Positions 1 through 11,915 of a stretch of 62,500 bases of DNA are shown here, piece after piece. Within the stretch, counting starts at the first letter, position 1, and each line of letters starts with the position of its first letter. The stretch spans positions 27,501-90,000 of the forward strand of contig MCFG01000043.1 of NCBI GenBank assembly GCA_002104895.1. Direction: 5' to 3'. The notes beneath the pieces are model-generated. The model did no database searches. It was not told the DNA's origin and saw nothing but the letters and a program-made list of their open reading frames with translations. The translations under genes and the position numbers were made by a program. This stretch comes from Anaeromyces robustus. Taxonomy: Eukaryota > Neocallimastigomycota > Neocallimastigomycetes > Neocallimastigales > Neocallimastigaceae.

Positions 1-476
1 CCATTAAAAAGTTCTACACCATCCCAAAACCATGGGTATTTTGGCATGTAATCAAGAGTCATACCATTGGAAAGTGTAAGATAAATAGTGACTTTTGAAA
101 ATTTTTCTTTATTTGCTTTGTGTTTTTCAACAACTTTATTATAGTATTCATCACAATATATTGTATTCTTTTTCATACAAGTTTTTAATAAACCATCTTC
201 AACAGCCACAGATTCATAAACTTGTTTATTTCTGAATTGTAAAAAGTAATTGAATCCTTTTTCAATATATTTTATATCATCAAGATAATAATTTAATAAA
301 TCTATACATTTTTGATAGAATATATTAAGTTTTTTCTGATTTTCTTCTTTTTTACTAAGATTTATTATTAATCTTGTTATAGACCATGTCGCAAAAATTA
401 ATGATGTGGATACAACTACAATCGTAAAGAACTGATTTTTGAAGCCTGCTTCATAGATTGTATTATTTGGAATCAT
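1..476 (-). CDS. Hypothetical single-pass membrane protein, 3' end outside window
   Basis: An open frame runs on the minus strand from an ATG at 476-474 to the window edge (158 codons, no stop reached), so the gene is cut off at its C-terminal end. The residues read MIPNNTIYEAGFKNQFF at the start. One hydrophobic segment follows at about residues 16-38 (FTIVVVSTSLIFATW within it), then a charged, Lys/Asn-rich soluble part with no motif I recognise. Base composition is clearly richer in G+C than the flanking DNA, and the frame has no stops, which supports real coding. The start sits next to an oligo-T tract on the plus strand (oligo-A before the ATG), as is usual here. The segment has no visible intron. 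Function unknown; it could be a type II or signal-anchored protein. Confidence 0.75.
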   Translation of the reverse strand, partial: MIPNNTIYEAGFKNQFFTIVVVSTSLIFATWSITRLIINLSKKEENQKKLNIFYQKCIDLLNYYLDDIKYIEKGFNYFLQFRNKQVYESVAVEDGLLKTCMKKNTIYCDEYYNKVVEKHKANKEKFSKVTIYLTLSNGMTLDYMPKYPWFWDGVELFN

Positions 477-3115
477 TTTTTAACTTTTTTTTTTATTTTT
501 AATTCATTTGTATTTACTTATAAAAATGGTTGTATACTAATATACTAAAATATTTCTTTTTTTTTTTAAAATAAAAAAAACAAGAGAAACTATAAAGTTT
601 AATTAAAAATGGATTTATAATAAATGAAAATAATTTAAATGTTATGTTAATAATTATAATGGATATATATGATTATATTTAAATGATAAGATATGTATAT
701 AAACTATCTTTTTCTATATATAATAATATGATATTGATAAATTATAATGACTTTTTTTTTTTCTTTGATAATATATAATACACCTTCAAGGTATATATTT
801 TACTAATTAAATTTTTATAAAATATAAAATAATTGAAATAAAATAGAATATATTAAATTAATGATTTAAGATTTTAAAATATAAAACTTTTTGGTATATA
901 AGATTATTTTTATTTTAATTTTTTTTTATATATATTTTAATAGTTTAAAACTTTTTTTTTAATAAAATGTCATATGTGTATCATTAAAAAAAAAGTTTAA
1001 AACTATTTATGATATAAAATATTATATCATCTTATTAAATGATGGTTATTTACTAATTTTTTGATTTGATTAATGATTTATATAATAATTTTTTTTTTGA
1101 TTTAATTCTTAATATTTTAAAAGAAGAAAAAAAAAAATTTTTTTTTTATAAATTTTTATTCATTATTTTTCTTCTTTTTTTTTTTTTTTTATTAATTTAA
1201 TTTGATATTATTTAATATGAATATTTACATTTATTAATTTATTAATAAATTAAAAATTTCATAGCCTCTTTAATTACTTTAATTAAATTTTTATTATTTC
1301 TATAAACCATATTTTTATTTATTTATTATCTTTATATTGTATTATAAGTAATGTATTAAAACTTTATTATATAATAAAAATTTAATTTAAATCTTTATAT
1401 TCAATTAAATTAAATTATGGATTTTCAATAGTAACATATAATAATATATAATAATATATTATACATATATACTAAATAATAATCTATTTATTATATTTCA
1501 ATATATTATTTACTATTTATTTATTTATTTATTTATTTAATTATTAAATGTAAAAGATAATAAATATTAAATTATTCTAACCATATAAATCTATTTTAAT
1601 AATATATATTGTAATATAATGTAATATAATATAATAATATAAGATATTGCTTATTTAAAGATTTTGAAATAAATCAAAAAGTCATTTTTATATTTTTACT
1701 TTTATATTTTATATTATTTTTTTTTATTTTATTCTTATTATTATATATAATAATTTCTTTTCTAAAAATTGAATTTTAAAATTGAATTTCATTCATTTTA
1801 TTTAAAAAATATTTTACTTCATATAATGTTTTATTGTTTTATCAATATCTTTTAATGTATTATTATATTATTTAATTTTATTTATATTTAGATAAAATAA
1901 ATGAATTTATATAGTGGAAAGTATATTAATAAAAGTTAAAATAAAAAAAAAATACCTTTTTAATTTTTGTAATGCTTTTTCGTTTTTTTTTTTTTTTTTA
2001 CTTTTTTATTTTTATACTGCTGTAGTATTTCATCAAGAAATAATACTTGTAAAAACTATTTTTTTAATTAAGAATAAACTATTATGAATATCAAATTCAC
2101 TGTTTATTCCTATTTAATACTAAAATAAAAATGACCTTTTTTTTTATTTTTTATTTTCTTTTTTTTTTTTACTTTTATTTTACTTCATAATTAGACTTGA
2201 TTAAAAAAATAAAAGGTCTTTTAGGAAAAAAGAAAAAAAAAAAAGATTTAACACTTTTTTTATATACTAATAATTTTCCATTTAATAAGAATATATTGTA
2301 ATATAAAGAAATATATTATAAATCTATTAAATTGATTTATTTATTCATTGATTTCTTTTTAATTTTTAGTTGTTCTACAAAGATTTGCTCCTACAAGTAA
2401 TATATTATAATATATTATAATATATGTTACAATAGTTAAGGATTATTAACAATAATAGAAAAAATAAATAAATTTATTATCATTTAAAATTATGATTTAT
2501 TTATTTATTTAATTAATTATTATTTATTTATTTATTTATTTATTTATATATATATTGATTTATTTATTGATATATTTATATATTTATTATAATCTATAAT
2601 ATTTGGTTAATTGTTTACTATTATGATATAATTATTAATTATTATGATATAATTTATTATTTCATAAAAAATTATTTTTTTTAAAAAAAAAAATTTTTTT
2701 CTTCTATTTTTTTTTAATATTGTTTTTTTTATTCTTTTTTATTTAACTCCTTCATTTTATATTAATTAATATAAAAAAGGGTACATCCCATATATTGGAT
2801 TAGATTACAATATATGAAAATGTATTTAAAATATGACAAATTTTAAAGTATGACATTTTTGTTGAATGATTCATTTAATTTATTTTTATGTACAAAAATA
2901 AATTAAAATCACAAAAAATAATGTAATTTTATTATAATTAAAGTTTCAATCCTGATGGAAAGAAAACATTTATGTTACATAATAATAAACTTTATTTATT
3001 ATATTTAGGATTAAATATCATAAATGATATTAAAAAAAGAATAATAAAATAAATTTTATTATTTGACATTTTGAAATCATTGATGTTTCCTATCTTTCCG
3101 AAAGTTTAATTTATT

Positions 3116-3118
<3 letters not shown>

Positions 3119-3155
<37 letters not shown>

Positions 3156-3160
3156 CGTAA

Positions 3161-3238
<78 letters not shown>
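3119..3238. repeat. (AAAT)n tetranucleotide microsatellite
   Basis: About thirty tandem copies of TAAA, interrupted once by a CG-containing variant near 3156. Confidence 0.9.
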
Positions 3239-3240
<2 letters not shown>

Positions 3241-3983
3241 ATATAAATTAAATAAATAAATAATAAAAAAATTAATTAATTAATAAAACTAATGGTCATT
3301 TATATTCCTTTTTTTTTATTCTTTTATCATAATATTCCTTTTTATTATATAATTATAAAAATGAATATGTTCCTTTTATTTTTTATAATAATATTTTCTT
3401 TTTTATTTTAATAATAAATAATAATAAATAATAATAAATAATAAGTAATAAATAATAATAAGTAATGACAATATATAAATAATAATAATTAGTAATAATA
3501 AGTAATAATAATAAAAACTAAAAAAAAAAAATGTATTTATTAATTTAATTAATTAATTAATCTATTAATTAATTAAAAAAAAAAAAAAAAAAAAGTCTTT
3601 ACTTTTTAAAAAAGTCTACATTAAAAATAATAAAATGCTTTTTTATATACATATAAATCTATCTATTATCTATTACATTATTTTTATTATTTTAATTATT
3701 CTTATCTATTGTTATTACAATAATGATACAAATTATTACTAATAAAAATCAATTAAAATGTTAAATAATTAATTGTATATAAAGAATTGTCATCCAAATA
3801 ATATCATTGTTATTATAAATAACTAACAAAGTTTTATTATTATATTGTTAATTATAAAATATACATTTTTTTTTCAAATTAAACTTTAAAAATAAATCAA
3901 TTAAATTAAAAAAAAAAAAAAAAGTCATAATTAATAAAATTAAAATATATATATATATATTATAAAATATCAAAATAATTAAA

Positions 3984-4011
3984 ATTAGCCATATTATTAA
4001 ATATGGCTAAT
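3984..4011. other. Perfect 12-bp stem-loop
   Basis: ATTAGCCATATT at 3984-3995 and AATATGGCTAAT at 4000-4011 are exact reverse complements around a 4-nt loop (ATTA). The stem contains GCC/GGC, which is unusual in this background. No gene is adjacent, so a terminator role has no support. Confidence 0.7.
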
Positions 4012-4158
4012 AACATATAAATAATTGCATTGATTAATTAAATACTTCATTAATAATTGCTATTAATAATTACTATTAATAATAATAATAAAGTAATTAA
4101 TTAATGGAATTTAAAATAATTCAATATTTTTTTTTATAGTTTTTAAATTAATTAATCT

Positions 4159-4188
4159 CAGTGTTTATTAGTAATTTAATAAAGACTG
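4159..4188. other. Near-perfect 12-bp stem-loop
   Basis: CAGTGTTTATTA at 4159-4170 pairs with TAATAAAGACTG at 4177-4188 with one mismatch, around a 6-nt loop. It lies in gene-free DNA about 170 bp from the 3984-4011 hairpin. Confidence 0.6.
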
Positions 4189-5192
4189 ATATTTCATTTT
4201 AATAACCTAGATTTTGATTTCATACTTTTATAATAATTAATTATAATTCATATTGTGACAGTAAAAATATTTATTATTATTTTTATTATTTTTATTATTA
4301 TGAATTTTTTTTAATTAATTAATATATATACATTCTTTAATATTTAGTATTAAAGAGTAAATATTATTTGATGTATATTTATATCTATTATTAATTTATT
4401 TATCTTTTAATATATTAGAAAATAAATAGTATTATAAAAGAATAAACCATGAAAAAATTAATAAATATATAAAAAAAAGTTAATATTTTAATAATAAATA
4501 ATACTATTTTTTTAATTAATTAATAAAATTCTTAAAAATTCTTATATTGTAATTATTATTTAATTAAATATATATTTTCATTATTTTAATATGTATATTT
4601 CATGTCCTCTTTTAATAATATTAAGTAACATAATATCAATATTAATAATTTTTTTATAAAGTTTTATATATTAATTACATTAGTCTGTTATATAAAAAAT
4701 TATATTAATTCAAATGAAGATGAGTCAAATATATTTTTTCAAAAAAAAAAAAAAAAAAAAATATGAGTTTTTTAGTTTAGGTAATGTAACAAATCATGCT
4801 TACCTAACCTTAAAATTGGAATAATTAGAATATATGACTAATTTCAATTTCATTATATAAATTAAAAATAAAAAAAAAAGTGCATCAAAAAACAATCAAT
4901 CTTTTTTAAAGAATCGTGTAATGTATCATTATGAGAAAATTAATACATTTAGGTATAGAAACAAAATTTTGTTCGAAGAATAAATATTACGAATTTTTTA
5001 TTTTATTTTTTTTTATTTTTTTATGGATAAAATTTTGTCCTTAAATCCTTAAATCAAGTGTCTACTATATAATATATTTGTATATCTAAAAGTAATATAT
5101 ATTTAATAAATTAACTGTTCAGAAAAAAAAACAAGGAATTTATATATAGTATATAAATAATGCGATTCTGATTATAATCATGTTTTCTTTTC

Positions 5193-5226
<34 letters not shown>

Positions 5227-5291
5227 ATGACAATTGATTATCAATAAACATTTAATATTAGTATTATTATTAAGAAAGATCAAGTCTTTTT

Positions 5292-5845
5292 ATGAATATT
5301 TATTACATTGATCTCAACTCAATTTTCCACAATAACAAGAAAAAAAAAAAAGATAAATATTCAAACTTAACAATAGAAGAAAAGTTTAATAATTCAATAT
5401 TAATGAATACTAGATTATTAAAAAAAATTTTTTTACTAAATTTGAATTTGTGTAATATTTATATTATTAAAAAAATTTATTAAATTATGGTACAATATTT
5501 AATCAAATATGGTATTAGGGTTATAAAAAAAAAGAGAAATGAAAATAAGAGAGATGAAAATTGAAATATATAATATATTTAGTTGAATATGGAGGTCATA
5601 GAACATATATATATATATAAATAAAGAAGATAACAAAGGTGAAACACTCATAATTTAGTATAAATATGAATTGAAAATATAGTAAAGAAATGTTTAATCG
5701 AACCCGAAGTTAATATATGTAGTGGAAAAAAATACTAAAAGATACATATATAAATTTAGAAAAAAAAAATCTAATTGAAGATAGAGCAAATTTAAGTAAA
5801 GAAAATATTAATATAGTAGATATTTATACCAAAAAAACCATAAAA
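5292..5845 (+). pseudogene. Decayed ankyrin-repeat gene
   Basis: Several plus-strand frames carry pieces of ankyrin repeats, broken by stops and frameshifts. A leading 63-codon frame (5292-5483) is followed by VQYLIKYGIRVI (from 5490), YLVEYGGHR (about 5578-5604), INKEDNKGETLI (about 5619-5656), ENIVKKCLIEPEVNI (about 5675-5720) and NLIEDRANLSKENINI (about 5767-5815). These match the usual dictyostelid ankyrin pattern of YLIEYGA, then N-K-E-N-x-x-G-E-T-P-L, then N-E-N-I-V-K-Y-L-I. Ankyrin repeats are about 33-residue protein-binding helical hairpins, and roughly five can be counted. At least four reading-frame breaks make function very unlikely. Base composition has drifted to the A+T-rich background, so decay is old. 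Confidence 0.65.
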
Positions 5846-7240
5846 AAATTAAAAAAAAAAAATGTAATTAAAATTACCAAGTTAAAGTAAAAAGTAGAGA
5901 AAAAAAATAATATATAATAAGTTTATAATAATTTTTTAACCATTTACAACCATTTATTCCTTTTTTCGGAAGTAATTTTAATAAAGTATGATTAATGTGC
6001 ACAGAATGAATTATTGAAATACATTATTATATATAAATATTAACGTTAATACCTAATACATATATAAAAGAATTAATAATAACCATTGTTGATGAATGTT
6101 TAGAATTTAGAAATCAATATATATATCACATTAACCATAACATTTTTAATAATAATAAATAATAATAATAGTAATGAATAATAATAAATAAGTAAATAAA
6201 TAAATAATAATAAATATTGGGTCTATTAAATTTAATTATTTATTATTATTTTTTTTTTTTACTTTTACTTATTATTTATTTATATTATTTATAAATAATT
6301 TATTTTTATTTTTATTTATTTATTTATTTGTAATCTCATTTTTTAAATGAAAAATTTTTAATTATTCCTATTTTGTTCATAGGAAAAATTAAATTAATAA
6401 TTAATAATTAATAATTAATAATTAATAATTAATAATTAATAATTAATAATAATTTAAAATTATTGAAATTCGATTTACCATGAAAATCCATCACCAAAAA
6501 AAAAAAAAAATTTTAAAAAAAAAAAAAAAAGAATTTGTGTAACAATGACTGTTAAATAATTAATTAAACTTTATTTTTAATTTCAATTAGTTATTTATTT
6601 AATTTATTATTTATTCATTCATTCATTTATTTATTTAAATATTTAAATAATAATATTTAAATATTTAAATAATAATAAAAATTTTTAATTATATAATTAA
6701 ATTTATAAAATTCATATTTATTAAATTTATTAATTAATTAAAATTAATTTTAATTATTTATTTAATTATTTTACTTAATTTGGATTTGGATATGTCATAA
6801 TTTTAATATCTTTGGTAGGCCATTTTTTTTCAATATAACATTATTTATTACAAGTCTTTTATACCAAATCAAATATTTTAGACTTTTGTAATGATATCCT
6901 TTCAACTATATAATGATATAATAATAACTTCTTAGCTTATAAAAAAAAGCAATACTATAATAATATAAAAAAATCCATCACCAAAAAAAAAACAATATCA
7001 TTATGACTTAAAAATTTATTATATTATACTATTTTAAAAATAATAGAATAATATAATAATATTAATATATTAATAATTTAATATTTATTTTTGCATATAT
7101 TTATATTTATTGTTACTTGTCCAAATCACCTTAAAAAAATATAATATTATGATATAGTAAAAAAATGTAATATCAAAACATTTTGGTATAGGTAATTAAT
7201 ATATATACTATAATATATAATATAATAAATAAAAATAAAG

Positions 7241-7659
7241 CTCTTTTTTTTTCTACTATATTTAATGCATATTTATTTAGCTCTTTTTTTCTTCTATATT
7301 TATTGCATATTTATTTAACTCTTTTTTCCATATTTATTGCATATTTATTTAACTCTTTTTTCCATATTTATTGCATATTTATTTAACTCTTTTTTCCATA
7401 TTTATTGCATATTTATTTAGCTCTTTTTTTCTTCTATATTTATTGCATATTTATATATCTCTTTTTTTTTTCTATATTTATTGCATATCTATTTAGCTCT
7501 TTTTTTTTCTATATTTATTTGCATATTTATTTAGCTCTTTTTTTTTTTCTTCTATACTTATTTGCATATTTATTTAATTATTTTTTTCTTTTATATTTAT
7601 TGCATATATATTTATTTAGCTCTTTTTTTTTTCTTCTATATTTATTTGCATATTTATTA
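7241..7659. repeat. Minisatellite, about 11 copies of a 33-42 bp unit
   Basis: Each unit reads CTC, a T run, an optional CTTC, then TATTTATTGCATATTTATTT and AG or AA. Copies vary mainly in T-run length and in presence of CTTC. Three neighbouring copies (about 7319-7414) are nearly identical 34-mers, suggesting recent local expansion. The repeat leaves an open frame on the plus strand (about 7405-7662), which is a by-product and not a gene. Confidence 0.85.
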
Positions 7660-8582
7660 TGATTATTAGTAGAGTATGGAATAGAATAAAAAAAAAAAAG
7701 AACAATGAATGTGGTAAAAAAAACTGAAATTAGCTGAGTTTTGAATAATTTTTTGATTTTTTGTATACCACTAAAAATAAAATATTTTTTTTAATATTTT
7801 TTTTTAATATTTAAATTAAATTATTTTTATTATTTTTTTTATGATTAAAAAAATTTCTGGGCTTTTTTTTTTTTTTTTTTTTTATATTATAATTTCTATT
7901 CATGGAAAGTATTCAATTTTAATGATTTAAATGTATTTAAATATATTTATTGTATATATTATACAATTTATTACATTCCATTGATATTTATAATATTAAA
8001 AAGTCAATTTTTTTATTTTTTGTTTTTTATTTTTTTTTTTAAATAAAATAAACTAAAAAAATAAAATATAAAAATATAAAAAATGTTCAAAAAAAATTTT
8101 TTTTTATTATTTAAATAAATTTTTTCATTTTTCTTAATTTTTATTGGTGAAATGTTAAATTAAATTTTACAGAATATAAAATGTAAAAAGTACACGAAAT
8201 AAGAAAATCGAAGGAAAAGAATGATAAATTAATGAATTAATAATATTATAATATATTATGAATAATATAGATAATATATGTATTATACGTAATAAACAAT
8301 ATAATCATTAATTATTCTGATTATGTAAAATTTAGTCATTCAATAAATATTATTATTTATAATTATATATATATTATATATAATTTTATATATGTTATAA
8401 TAAAAAGATTAAATTTATTATATATTTATTAATATATATATTTAAAAAAGAAAAAAATTTTTTTTTTTTAGATTAAAGATAAAAATTATATAAAATAAAG
8501 TTTATTTTTGTGGCTTATTAACTTTGTGACACAAATGCTTAGTCCATAAAAATAAATATATTTAAAAAATAATCATCAAAAT

Positions 8583-8609
8583 TAAATAAATAAATAAATA
8601 AATAAATAA

Positions 8610-8676
<67 letters not shown>

Positions 8677-8677
8677 A
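8583..8677. repeat. (AAAT)n tetranucleotide microsatellite
   Basis: About 23 copies of TAAA with one 3-base interruption near 8609. Confidence 0.9.
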
Positions 8678-9186
8678 GATAAAAATAATAATAAAAAAAA
8701 AAAAGAATTATTCAATATAAATAAACTTTATATTAAAATAAATTAAAATATATGGTAAATATGGAAAAAACTTAAAAAAAAGAATTAAGAAGAAAAATCA
8801 TTATTTATTATTTATTATTATTTAATAATAATAATTAATGGGGGAAAATCGTTCAATAAAAATATTATTTATAAAAGAAAGATAAGAATAAAAAATCAAA
8901 AAAAAAAAAAAAAAAAAAAAATTATCTGTTTATTTTTTAACTTTTTTTTTTTTTTTTTTAAATATTAATTTTTCTATTAGAAGATTATAAAATTTAATGT
9001 AATCTTTATAATAAAGTAAAAAAAAAATAAGAAAAGAAAAGAAAGAGATAGTAATTAAAGATAATAATAAAGGAATAGGATTATATATGTATTATTTATT
9101 TAAAATAAAATAATAATAATTTCATTTTATTCAGTAATAATAAATAATAAAGAAATAAAAAAGCAAAATAATAAAAATATATAAAA

Positions 9187-10330
9187 ATGGTTGCCTTTGC
9201 ATCAAATAAAAAGAAAAGATTATTCCCAAGAGTAAGACCATGTATTTGTTGTCGTTTCTTATCTCCCGAAAATTCGGTTAAATTAACCACCGTTTTAATG
9301 ATGGTAATAAAATAAAAATTCAAAATTTATATATAATAAATTTTAATATAACTTTTTTAGTTTTTTATGAGAATTATATTTATTATTATTCTATATATTT
9401 TTTTTATTATTTTTATTATTATTATCTTTTTTTTTTTTTTATATTATTTTTTTTATTTAACTTTTTTATTTATTTATGGAAAAATAAAAAACAAATACAT
9501 AAAATAAAATAATAATAATAATAATAATTATTTAATAATAATACTTTTTTTTTTATTATTATACAATTTAAATACAATTATAAAATAAAGATATTTTATT
9601 TTGCTACCCTTATTTTGGATATCAGAGAATATGGTTTTCTATCATCATTTAAAGAAATTATTATTTTCATAATTATAATGGCTTCACTTGTCTTTTTGCT
9701 TCTTGGAATAAAGAATGTAAATATGATATTTAAATTTTTAATAATTTTAATTAATTATTTTTTTTTTCAAATATATAATATATATATAAAATAATAATAT
9801 TTATTCACAATAATAAAATATAATTTTTTATAATTTATTATATTTATCTAGGGTCAATTAAAGCACATGAAACAATTTATATATGTCTTCTTAATATTTA
9901 GTATTTATTTAATTTTTAAATATGTTTTATTGACTTATAGAATATTTTTCAACGATGATTATTTTAATGCTATGGTTGAAGTATTAAAAGAAAATCCAAA
10001 AACAGAAGGTTTAAGTCAAAATCAATTAGAAGATACTATTAAGATATCAAATACTTTTTCTTTCATATATAATACCATTTATTTATTTATTACAGTAAGT
10101 TATATATATATATATATAAATATTTAAAATATTAAAAAAAATATATATATATTTTAATATTTATTAAATAATATATTATTTATATTATATTATATTTTAT
10201 TTATAATCTTTTTTTTTGAAAACAAAATAAATAGATTTATTATTATTTAGTTACTGCTTCATATGTTAAAGATATTGATGAACAAAATTGGGATGAATAT
10301 TATGTTAGAGATATTGAAGATGCTTTTTAA
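9187..10330 (+). CDS. LAPTM-like four-helix membrane protein, array member A
   Basis: Spliced CDS: 9187-9303, 9591-9716, 9852-10094, 10235-10330; 193 aa, all introns phase 0. The N-terminus is basic and carries FPRVRPCICC (Cys19, 21, 22) just before helix 1. Four hydrophobic segments lie at about residues 30-50, 60-80, 88-109 and 146-170, with a 35-residue polar loop between helices 3 and 4. The tail is short and acidic (YVRDIEDAF). Intron 1 splits helix 1, intron 2 follows helix 2 and intron 3 splits helix 4, as in the seven paralogues downstream. Architecture recalls LAPTM4/5 proteins of endosomes and lysosomes, but no PPxY motif is seen, so the family name is inference. The second exon was placed by its acceptor and homology (GIKN just before the donor). 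Nearest neighbour downstream is a convergent minus-strand gene. Confidence 0.85.
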
Positions 10331-11250
10331 GTATTCTTATACCTATCAAACTAATAACAAACATAACAAATTCAAAAACAGAAACACAAAAAGTTAAAGC
10401 ACAGAAGCAAAAAACATTAAAATGTTTTAAAAAACTATATCAATATCAAATTTTCAATATCAAATTATTAATATTTTTTTTTTTAGATTAATTAGTATTT
10501 ATAATAAAAAAAAAAAGTAAAAAAAAAAAAAAAAAAAAGTATATGTAAATAATACCATTATCAAAAATAATAATTTATTTATTTAATTAATTTTGATTAT
10601 ATCAATCATACTTTATAATATCATTGAAATAATTAAATTTGTATTATTAAGCAAATACAAAAAAAAAAAAAAAAAAAAGTATAAAATAACAAAATAACAA
10701 AAACAAATAAACAAAAATAAAAATAAAGAAACAAATAATAAAAAAATTATATATATAACAAAATCAAAACCAAAAGAAAAAAATATTAAAATAATAAATC
10801 AATATAACAGAATTACAAAAAAAAAAAAAAAAATTAAAGGAATTCAATATTATTTATTTTTTTAAATCATTAATATTAAAATAACAAAAAAAATATATAT
10901 GTATATATTTATATATTATATATATTTTTTTTCTTTATTTAAATATTTTATATAACAAACAAACAATTAAAATAAACAATCAAAACAAACAATAGCAATA
11001 ATATTAAAGTAACAAAAATATATATATTTATATATTTTTCTTTATTTTAATATTTTTTTTTATATATTATTTCTATACAACTAGAAAGGAAAACTAATCA
11101 TAAAAAAAATAAAAAAAAAATATTTTTTTTTTTTAATATAATATTAAAATATTTGAATTGCTTTTTTTTTTTTTTTTAATGTGTTGATATTATTTATTTT
11201 TATATAAAATATTTTATAAATAGTATAAATAGTATATGTTTAACCAAGAA

Positions 11251-11283
<33 letters not shown>

Positions 11284-11305
11284 TATAAAAAGATAGGTAT
11301 AATTA
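10331..11305. other. Intergenic region between convergent genes
   Basis: A+T-rich 3' flanks of the member A gene and the minus-strand kinase-like gene. Homopolymer A and T runs and a few AATAAA-like hexamers are present, but nothing gene-like. Confidence 0.6.
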
Positions 11306-11915
11306 TTATAAATATTTTTTTGTTGTTGGTGTTGTTGTTGCAGTTATTGATGATGATGCTGTTGCTGTTGCTGTTGCTATTGTTGTTGTTGTTGTTGTTA
11401 TTGTTTTTTTTAATTGATCTAAAAAATTTTTAATTTCCGAACGTGAATTTAATATAATTTTTTGACCTTGAGTTTTATTTAAATTATTAAGATGTCTTTT
11501 ATGTTTATCTTGAGTACGACCTTCATATACTAACCACCAAATAAATTCTTTTGAAAGTTTATCTGGACAATTACTACTTTCTCTTGGTATCCATTTATGA
11601 TGAAAATAACGTCGTATAGCGGAAAAAAGGCAAATAAACCTATTTATATTTAAAAAAATGGTCATATCACTTTCGAGGCACAATTCTAGTATAATTTCCA
11701 TCAATAATCCAATGATTTTTATTTTCTTTTAAAAATTTTTTTAATTTCTCCGTCATTTCTTCATCTTTACATTTTTTCCAATCCTCATTTTCATAAAAGG
11801 CAATTTTATCTAAATAAAGAATAGGTAAAGGTGAAGATAAATTAAAAATTTGACTTAAATTTTTAGCTAAAGTTGATTTTCCACTACCAGAATAACCAAT
11901 AATTTGAATTTTCAT
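11306..11915 (-). pseudogene. P-loop kinase-like (FlaR/adenylate-kinase type) gene with a frameshift
   Basis: Two minus-strand frames together make one protein. The first (11915-11667, 82 codons) starts MKIQIIGYSGSGKST, a Walker A loop with Lys13, and ends HWIIDGNYTRIVPRK. The second (entering near 11680, ending 11306) reads ESDMTIFLNINRF, then FIWWLVYEGR and the C-terminal part. In bacterial topology-modulation (FlaR-like) and adenylate-kinase-like proteins, the GNY segment runs straight into the D-x-x-I-F-L segment. Here the join needs a one-base shift near 11678-11684. An intron cannot explain it, because removing any GT-AG span there deletes the conserved IFLN part. The C-terminus adds a Thr/Ala/Ser run from CAA/GCA repeats. 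Either the gene is newly broken, or there is an assembly error or programmed shift. Substrate unknown; such proteins are found in many bacteria, so past transfer is possible. Confidence 0.75.

Larger units (their letters stand above)
477..5291. other. Long intergenic region with no recognisable gene
   Basis: This stretch is almost pure A+T: homopolymer runs, (ATTT)n and (AAT)n patches, and no frame with convincing codon content. It holds the microsatellite and two hairpins listed separately. A weak imperfect inverted pair also lies at about 2937-2970 and 3075-3110, around ATTAAAGTTTC and GAAAGTTTAAT. The piece at 4770-5060 is slightly less A+T-rich, with a short AGGTAA/TTACCT inverted pair, but no coding or tRNA pattern was found there. 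The promoter of the minus-strand gene at the left edge must lie just right of 476. Confidence 0.6.
5846..9186. other. Intergenic region, repeats only
   Basis: This holds a minisatellite, a tetranucleotide repeat, AATAATT repeats near 6395-6450 and long homopolymers. No gene is supported. The last few hundred bases should contain the promoter of the four-exon gene starting at 9187. Confidence 0.6.

Noticed and set aside
7405-7662. 85-codon open frame on the plus strand
   Set aside because: It consists of the minisatellite read in one frame (repeated FFFYIYCIF-type peptides) and has no independent coding signal.
9096-9323. 75-codon minus-strand frame
   Set aside because: It is the shadow of exon 1 of array member A, whose plus-strand reading has the conserved Cys motif and donor site.
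11236-11433. 65-codon plus-strand frame rich in Leu
   Set aside because: It is the opposite strand of the Thr/Ala repeat at the end of the kinase-like gene plus an A run.
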